Shown piece after piece: positions 43,521 through 47,996 of a DNA stretch of 47,996 bases (the first letter of the stretch is position 1; the number at the start of each line of letters is the position of its first letter). The position numbers and the translations under genes were made by a program. The DNA lies in contig DHEJ01000027.1 of NCBI GenBank assembly GCA_002399815.1, positions 1 through 47,996 on the forward strand, given 5' to 3'. The stretch is from Acholeplasmataceae bacterium UBA4853 (GTDB taxonomy: Bacteria; Bacillota_I; Bacilli_A; Acholeplasmatales; Acholeplasmataceae). A model generated the notes under the pieces. That model ran no database searches. It was not told the origin of the DNA and saw only the letters and a program-made list of their open reading frames with translations.

Positions 43521-44442
43521 TACTGTATTTTATATGATTCAAGTTCAATTTATCAATAATCATTTTTGGTATATCAATATCTCTTTTAATGTCTTTCAAG
43601 TTTTCATCATTTAAAGGTTTATTGAATTTAGGTTCAAATGCATTTTTACCATCATTAATTGCTACATGCAACTGATTTTTCTTCCATAAAAATGAAATCG
43701 ATCCTTTAAAGTTTCTTTCTATAATCTTTAAAGATTCAATCATTTGTGGCGTGATTATATAAAATGCGAACTCTTGATTGGTTGATTCAATTCTAAATTC
43801 GTTATTAAATCCAATACTTTCTGTTTCTATCTTATGAAATCCACTTGGTGCAAAGCCCCAATTAGAAAAATCATTTTCAATCACTCTGAGTTGTTCTTTA
43901 AATGATTTTCTAAATTCAAAGATATACCATCTACCGGTAAAATATGGTACATATGTCGTTGTTGTACCATATTTAGTACTTGATGTTCTTCGTTGTTTTA
44001 AAATGACCTCAGATGATCTAAACCGAATATTTTGATAAATCCCTGAAACAAAGTCTTCCCCAACAAAACGGTCTGGTTTTCTAGCAAGTTTACTTTCGGT
44101 AATCTCACTTTCATTGATAGAACTTTCAGGTTTATACAAAACCTTTTCATAGGTATCGTTTAAGAGTGCTTGAACAATCTTTGATTTAAAACTCGCTTTA
44201 AAACTCCTTTTATCTGCATAACCAATATTATTGATTACAATGGATACAATAATACATAATGCAGCAAATAAAAGTGGTAACAATCCAATCGGATTTGTAT
44301 CATCTAGTACAACCAAAATTACAGTATATATCACTAGTGCTACTGCTAAAAATACAAACGGTAAAGCAATTCTTACATATTTTTGTTGCTTACCATAAGC
44401 TACTTTTCGAATTTCTTCTAATTGTTCAATATCTGTTTTCAT
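43510..44442 (-). CDS. DUF3137 membrane protein (LemA partner)
   Basis: About 310 residues with two adjacent N-terminal membrane helices (about 24-46 and 52-72) and a long cytoplasmic domain rich in beta strands (GRWYIFEFRKSF and similar). This matches DUF3137 proteins, which often lie beside lemA; the function is unknown. AAAGGAGC precedes the ATG. A hairpin with a T tract lies between it and lemA, so it may be made at a lower level than LemA. Confidence 0.75.
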   Translation of the reverse strand: MKTDIEQLEEIRKVAYGKQQKYVRIALPFVFLAVALVIYTVILVVLDDTNPIGLLPLLFAALCIIVSIVINNIGYADKRSFKASFKSKIVQALLNDTYEKVLYKPESSINESEITESKLARKPDRFVGEDFVSGIYQNIRFRSSEVILKQRRTSSTKYGTTTTYVPYFTGRWYIFEFRKSFKEQLRVIENDFSNWGFAPSGFHKIETESIGFNNEFRIESTNQEFAFYIITPQMIESLKIIERNFKGSISFLWKKNQLHVAINDGKNAFEPKFNKPLNDENLKDIKRDIDIPKMIIDKLNLNHIKYSNEA

Positions 44443-44460
44443 AGTGCTCCTTTATTTTTA

Positions 44461-44503
44461 GCAAAAAAGCAGAAACTTGTTGCATCAAGATGTTTCTGCT
44501 TGT
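44461..44503 (-). terminator. Hairpin between lemA and the DUF3137 gene
   Basis: Minus strand: AAGCAGAAA / TTTCTGCTT (44493-44501 with 44467-44475), inner CTTG / CAAG, six Ts after. No second promoter is evident before the DUF3137 gene, so it is probably a partial terminator. Confidence 0.75.
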
Positions 44504-44520
44504 CTTTATTTTTATGTACT

Positions 44521-45096
44521 TCAGAAATTAAAATCGATGTCTTCTTTTTTAAAATTTTCTACTTCAAAAAAATCTTTCTTCATAAACTTTTTCATTTCTG
44601 CAACAATACTTGACGGGAAAACTACTACTTTTTGATTATAGATAGAAACGTTTGAATTATAAACACGTCTTGCTGATTGTAAATTCTCTTCAACTTCAAC
44701 AGTCGCATCTTGAAGTTTAGCAAAATTTGTTGATGCTTTTAAATCTGGATATTGTTCAACTAAAACATTGAGTTTAGATAATCCATCTGTTAAATTATTT
44801 GCAAAGGTTTGTTTTTCACCAATGCTTGCAAACTTTTCAGGTTGTCTTAAGTTAACAACTTTTGATAATGTTTCAACCTCATGTTTAGCATAACCTTTGG
44901 TTGCTTGTACCATTTTGGTTAATAGATCATATCGCTTTGTTAATGCAATATCGATAGATGACTCAGATTCTTCAATCTTAATAACCATTTTCTTAAAGCT
45001 ATTCGATGTTGATATAAACCAAATTACGATGACTAGGCATAAAAATACTACAGCACCAATCCCAATATATAACCAAAATATATAATCCATTATCAT
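44521..45096 (-). CDS. lemA: LemA family protein
   Basis: LemA, 191 residues. One N-terminal membrane helix (about 6-27) is followed by a helical-bundle domain with the family stretches IDIALTKRYDLLTKMV, NLTDGLSKLNVLVEQYPDLKAS and SARRVYNSNVSIYNQKV. Role unknown. GAGGGAG lies four bases before the ATG at 45096; the ATG at 45090 is also possible. Its neighbour DUF3137 is the usual companion. Confidence 0.92.
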   Translation of the reverse strand: MIMDYIFWLYIGIGAVVFLCLVIVIWFISTSNSFKKMVIKIEESESSIDIALTKRYDLLTKMVQATKGYAKHEVETLSKVVNLRQPEKFASIGEKQTFANNLTDGLSKLNVLVEQYPDLKASTNFAKLQDATVEVEENLQSARRVYNSNVSIYNQKVVVFPSSIVAEMKKFMKKDFFEVENFKKEDIDFNF

Positions 45097-45136
45097 GTCA
45101 CTCCCTCAAGTTCAATTCAATGCGTTCTTTATTATT

Positions 45137-46297
45137 TTATAATAAATCCTTAAAAATATCAATGTTATCTGTTTTTTCCCATGTAAACACGTCATCTTCT
45201 TTACCAAAGTGACCGTTATGAACAGAATATTTAAAGATTGGACGCTTTAACCCTAGTTTTTCAATGATTGCTTTCGGTGTTAATTTAAAATGTTTTAAAA
45301 TTGTTTTTTGGATGATCTCATCACTAACCTTACCGGTATTAAATGTATTCACATAAACAGAGACTGGTTGCGCAACACCAATGGCATATGCTAGTTGAAT
45401 TTCACAGGTCTTAGCTAATGTACTTGCTACCACTTGTTTTGCTAAGTATCTTGCCATATAAGATGCCGAACGGTCAACCTTTGATGCATCTTTACCAGAG
45501 AAAGCACCACCACCATGACGCGCATAACCACCATAGGTGTCAACAATTAATTTACGTCCAGTAAGTCCACTATCTCCAACTGGACCACCTACTACAAATC
45601 TTCCTGTTGGATTAATATAAAACTTTGTATTATCCGTTAATAATTCTGCTGGAATAATCGGTTTAATTACATGTTCTATAATATCTTTTTTAACTTCACT
45701 TAAACTTTTACTTTCCTCATGTTGAGTCGATAAAACAACAGCTGTAACTTCAACTGGTTTATGATTAGTATCATAACGTACAGACACTTGAGATTTACCA
45801 TCTGGTCCTAATCCTAAGACTATTTTTTGCTCTCTAACAAGTGCTAAACGTTTCGTTAATTCATGTGCTAAATAAATAGGTAATGGTAAATAATTTGGTG
45901 TATCATCCTTTGCATAACCAAACATAATACCTTGATCGCCAGCACCTTGTTCTTTTTCACTTGTTTCATCAACACCTAATGCAATATCACTACTTTGTGT
46001 ATGGATATTTACAGTATATTCAGCAGTTTTTGCTTCAAAGATGAATTTAGGATCATTATATCCACAAAATTCAATAGCTTCTTTAGCAATTTCAACCACT
46101 TTATCTTTACTTAAGTCAAATTTAGTTGTAACTTCACCAAAAATATAAACGGATGTATGTGCCAGTGCAACTTCAATTGCGCATCGTGAATTTGGATCAA
46201 CTGCTAAACATGCATCTAAAATACTATCTGCAATGTAATCCGCTACTTTATCTGGGTGTCCTTTAGCAACACTCTCACTTGAAAATATATAACTCAT
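45137..46297 (-). CDS. metK: S-adenosylmethionine synthetase
   Basis: MetK, 386 residues, making SAM from methionine and ATP. Motifs: SESVAKGHPDKVADYIADS with the catalytic His, GAGDQGIMFGYA, GGGAFSGKDASKVDRS (P-loop) and GPVGDSGLTGRK. Full length. The leader upstream carries a SAM-riboswitch-like aptamer and a terminator, so synthesis is expected to be shut off by its own product. Confidence 0.97.
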   Translation of the reverse strand: MSYIFSSESVAKGHPDKVADYIADSILDACLAVDPNSRCAIEVALAHTSVYIFGEVTTKFDLSKDKVVEIAKEAIEFCGYNDPKFIFEAKTAEYTVNIHTQSSDIALGVDETSEKEQGAGDQGIMFGYAKDDTPNYLPLPIYLAHELTKRLALVREQKIVLGLGPDGKSQVSVRYDTNHKPVEVTAVVLSTQHEESKSLSEVKKDIIEHVIKPIIPAELLTDNTKFYINPTGRFVVGGPVGDSGLTGRKLIVDTYGGYARHGGGAFSGKDASKVDRSASYMARYLAKQVVASTLAKTCEIQLAYAIGVAQPVSVYVNTFNTGKVSDEIIQKTILKHFKLTPKAIIEKLGLKRPIFKYSVHNGHFGKEDDVFTWEKTDNIDIFKDLL

Positions 46298-46326
46298 AAC
46301 TTTTACCTCTTTCTACTCGATATTCA

Positions 46327-46479
46327 TAAAAAAATCACTTCCCTTTAGGAAGCGATATCGATAAACATTTCCTATTGGTGGGTCTCCCCCTCACAGTTAA
46401 GCACCTAATCTAATAGGTTGCTGCAAGTATCACGGACTGATGGCCTACCTTGCTCTGAATAAGATATTAATTTAATTGC
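46327..46479 (-). ncRNA. SAM riboswitch-like (S-box, variant) leader of metK
   Basis: Minus strand: CTTATTCAGAG, GCAACC (46421-46416), a CCTA/TAGG hairpin and GGTGCTTAA match the S-box core order. P1 is TCTTATT / AATAGGA (46458-46464 with 46370-46376). The terminator is ATCGCTTCC / GGAAGTGAT with seven Ts (46328-46356). TAGGAA of P1's 3' strand can instead pair with TTCCTA of the terminator, a perfect 6-bp antiterminator. SAM binding would lock P1 and terminate. The P2 arm (GCAAG / CTTGC with a GGCC...TCC tip) differs from the usual GGGACTGGCCC, so subtype is unsure. Confidence 0.78.
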
Positions 46480-46485
46480 TGATAT

Positions 46486-46514
46486 ATCATAAACTATTTT
46501 TAAAAGAATGTAAA
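46486..46514 (-). promoter_or_regulatory. Promoter of metK leader
   Basis: Minus strand: TTTACA (46509-46514), 17-base spacer, TATGAT (46486-46491), each 5 of 6. Start near 46479. The 12-bp palindrome ACATAATTATGT (46522-46533) lies directly upstream. Confidence 0.7.
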
Positions 46515-46532
46515 CTATATTACATAATTATG

Positions 46533-47852
46533 TTATAAATCGTGATATAACTGATCAAGTTCTGAATGGTACTTTAAAAATGTTTCTTTAAGATTATAGT
46601 CAAAATAAGGGATTAACTCTTTTTGAAAAAAAGATATCGCTTGTTGATGACTATTTGGTCTATGATATGTTGCAAGTCCTCTTAATGAGACATAACAATC
46701 AGATAATAATAAGATTTGAGAAATTGTTTCATTTTGAATCTTCACTGTGCTTACAATAAACTCCTCAGTAGCATTCCCCTCATAATGTGCTCTTAAGATA
46801 TCATTACACTTTTGAGCAAGCTGGATTCTTTTCCCGATCTTAGCTCCAAGTTCAGTTTTAGATTTGATAAGATCATAGGCATGCTCATCATAAACTAATG
46901 AATCCATCATTAAATCCTTAATTTCATCAAATCTTAGATGAATCAATGCATATTTATTTAATTCATTTTTAAGTTCTTCATCTAAATTATAAAAAGTGGC
47001 TAATTTATTGGCAATGGTTGCAACCCTATGTGCATGTGAAGTTTCAAGTAAATTATTGGTTGATTGAAAAACAACGTTAAATAAACTTCTTACAATATGC
47101 GTAAAATCTGATTGAACTTCCCTACGTTTAGATAACTCTTTTTTTCGTTCTTCTTGAATCGATTGTCCAATCGATACAATAATATAGTTAACTAAATAAA
47201 ACAACATGAAAATTACTGTTCTTAAAACTAAATCCCCCACTTGAGTTGCAAGTACTGGATCTGTGAATAGATTAGCAGCAAACTCTTGCCAGGTTAAGCC
47301 TAAGGTAAAGAAATTATAAGTAACTGCAATATGAATGAGTGTAATAAATCCTAAAAGTGATACAAATGAATTTGCTAGTAATCTCTTATCTTGATATAAA
47401 GAGATTTGAACTAATGCATAAAAGATTAACACATAACTTGCTGTTTCAAAGGGTGCATTTTGACCAATTGCATAGATTCTGACATAAACAAGAATTGCAG
47501 ATATAAAAATCCAAAAACTAGATACATACATTGCAATTTGTTGTTTGGTTAAATCATTGTGATCTAAATTGATTAAGCGTGCTTGTAAACTTCCAACTGT
47601 ATAGGTAATAGGTAGTGCGGCAATCGCAAAAATCCAGTCTGTCGTTGGATTGGCAACACTAAATCCTAAAACAAAGAATACGAGTGAATATAATAAGTTT
47701 GAAACAAAAACAACGTTTTTAATAACGACATTACGGCGATATAAAACGGCTACGTCATTTGCAATATCAATACCCGTTTCAAAACCAAAATACTTCGAAA
47801 AAAGTCTTTTCCCAAATCCTTTTAACTTGTTTTTTGGACTGCCAAATTTCAT
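46533..47852 (-). CDS. Multi-TM protein with degenerate HD-like C-terminal domain
   Basis: About 439 residues. An N-terminal basic segment is followed by roughly six to seven hydrophobic spans (about 45-230) and a coiled linker (QEERKKELSKRREVQSD). The C-terminal half is helical, with SHAHRVATIANKLATFYNL, HLRFDEIKDL and ILRAHYEGNATEEF placed like the helices of HD or HD-GYP domains. The HD dyad itself is missing, so it is probably inactive or signal-binding only. Membrane sensor is my inference. The upstream gene ends two bases before its ATG. Confidence 0.6.
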   Translation of the reverse strand: MKFGSPKNKLKGFGKRLFSKYFGFETGIDIANDVAVLYRRNVVIKNVVFVSNLLYSLVFFVLGFSVANPTTDWIFAIAALPITYTVGSLQARLINLDHNDLTKQQIAMYVSSFWIFISAILVYVRIYAIGQNAPFETASYVLIFYALVQISLYQDKRLLANSFVSLLGFITLIHIAVTYNFFTLGLTWQEFAANLFTDPVLATQVGDLVLRTVIFMLFYLVNYIIVSIGQSIQEERKKELSKRREVQSDFTHIVRSLFNVVFQSTNNLLETSHAHRVATIANKLATFYNLDEELKNELNKYALIHLRFDEIKDLMMDSLVYDEHAYDLIKSKTELGAKIGKRIQLAQKCNDILRAHYEGNATEEFIVSTVKIQNETISQILLLSDCYVSLRGLATYHRPNSHQQAISFFQKELIPYFDYNLKETFLKYHSELDQLYHDL

Positions 47853-47853
47853 C

Positions 47854-47996
47854 TTACTTTCCTTTTTTACGTTTACTTAAGTCAAATAAACTAATCTTTT
47901 GATACTCTGGATTTTCCATTGCAAGTTCTTCATTCATGACTTGAGCAACTCTAGTCGATGCAGCTGCTGCAATCGCACCAACAATATCATCCATTA
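47854..47996 (-). CDS. Partial gene, C-terminal end (5' end outside window)
   Basis: Last 47 codons of a minus-strand gene cut by the window edge. In frame it reads MDDIVGAIAAAASTR, then a short acidic stretch and SLFDLSKRKKGK before TAA at 47854-47856. The Met shown may be internal. Ala-rich helix then a basic tail; no family recognised. It ends two bases before the start of the multi-TM gene, so the two are probably one operon. Confidence 0.6.
   Translation of the reverse strand, partial: MDDIVGAIAAAASTRVAQVMNEELAMENPEYQKISLFDLSKRKKGK

Noticed and set aside
1..47996. Use of UGA as a tryptophan codon
   Set aside because: Full-length radC, dnaI, rnhB, a U32 gene and mutM-coaE end in TGA, and prfB is present.
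1..47996. tRNA genes, CRISPR arrays, insertion sequences or prophage
   Set aside because: No cloverleaf, T-loop consensus, regular direct repeats, transposase or integrase motifs were seen in the intergenic regions or ORFs.

Overview
The window looks like a core chromosomal segment of an Acholeplasma-type mollicute or close relative. The DNA is AT-rich, no cell-wall synthesis genes appear, and Firmicute gene orders are kept: rplU-prp-rpmA-obg, polA-mutM-coaE-dnaB-dnaI-thrS, ftsY-ylxM-ffh. UGA is read as stop: radC, dnaI, rnhB and others end in TGA, and prfB, the release factor for UGA, is present. That argues against Mycoplasma, Ureaplasma and Spiroplasma, which read UGA as Trp. The genus is my inference; no search was run. 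No tRNA, rRNA, IS element, prophage or CRISPR array was seen.

Layout. Almost everything is on the minus strand; only the coiled-coil gene at the left edge and a HAD phosphatase near 37.2-38.0 kb are on plus. Read right to left: a membrane protein with a degenerate HD-like region; metK behind a SAM-riboswitch-like leader; lemA, a DUF3137 gene, a Nudix gene, secA, prfB, yitT and recX; the HAD gene; a single-TM protein overlapping a membrane-anchor-less FtsK, then rbgA and rnhB; topA; a candidate small RNA; an ABC exporter pair; a U32 peptidase pair (probable tRNA U34 hydroxylation); tpx; ftsY, ylxM and ffh; polA, a mutM-coaE fusion, dnaB and dnaI; thrS behind a T-box; natA, natB, mrp, an acyltransferase and a zinc-ribbon membrane protein in one overlapping run; radC; a DUF697-like protein; a nucleoside ABC importer (lipoprotein, dual ATPase, two permeases); and rplU, prp, rpmA and obg behind an L21-type leader.

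Regulation is mostly by RNA. I see a threonine T-box, an S-box-like metK leader with a 6-bp antiterminator, an L21 leader, and hairpin terminators both at operon ends and inside operons (rpmA/obg, lipoprotein/ATPase, lemA/DUF3137). Promoters are either -35/-10 pairs near consensus or extended -10 elements of the form TGnTATAAT.

The items most worth a second look are the in-frame MutM-CoaE fusion with almost no linker, a roughly 100-nt structured RNA with two C-rich single-stranded patches between topA and an ABC exporter, the divergent metK leader, the Mrp protein without its CxxC motif, the acyltransferase plus zinc-ribbon membrane protein in an ABC exporter operon, and the FtsK motor whose upstream overlapping partner carries the only membrane helix.

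No gene-free stretch exceeds 300 bases. The longest (about 290 bases, before thrS) is the T-box leader.
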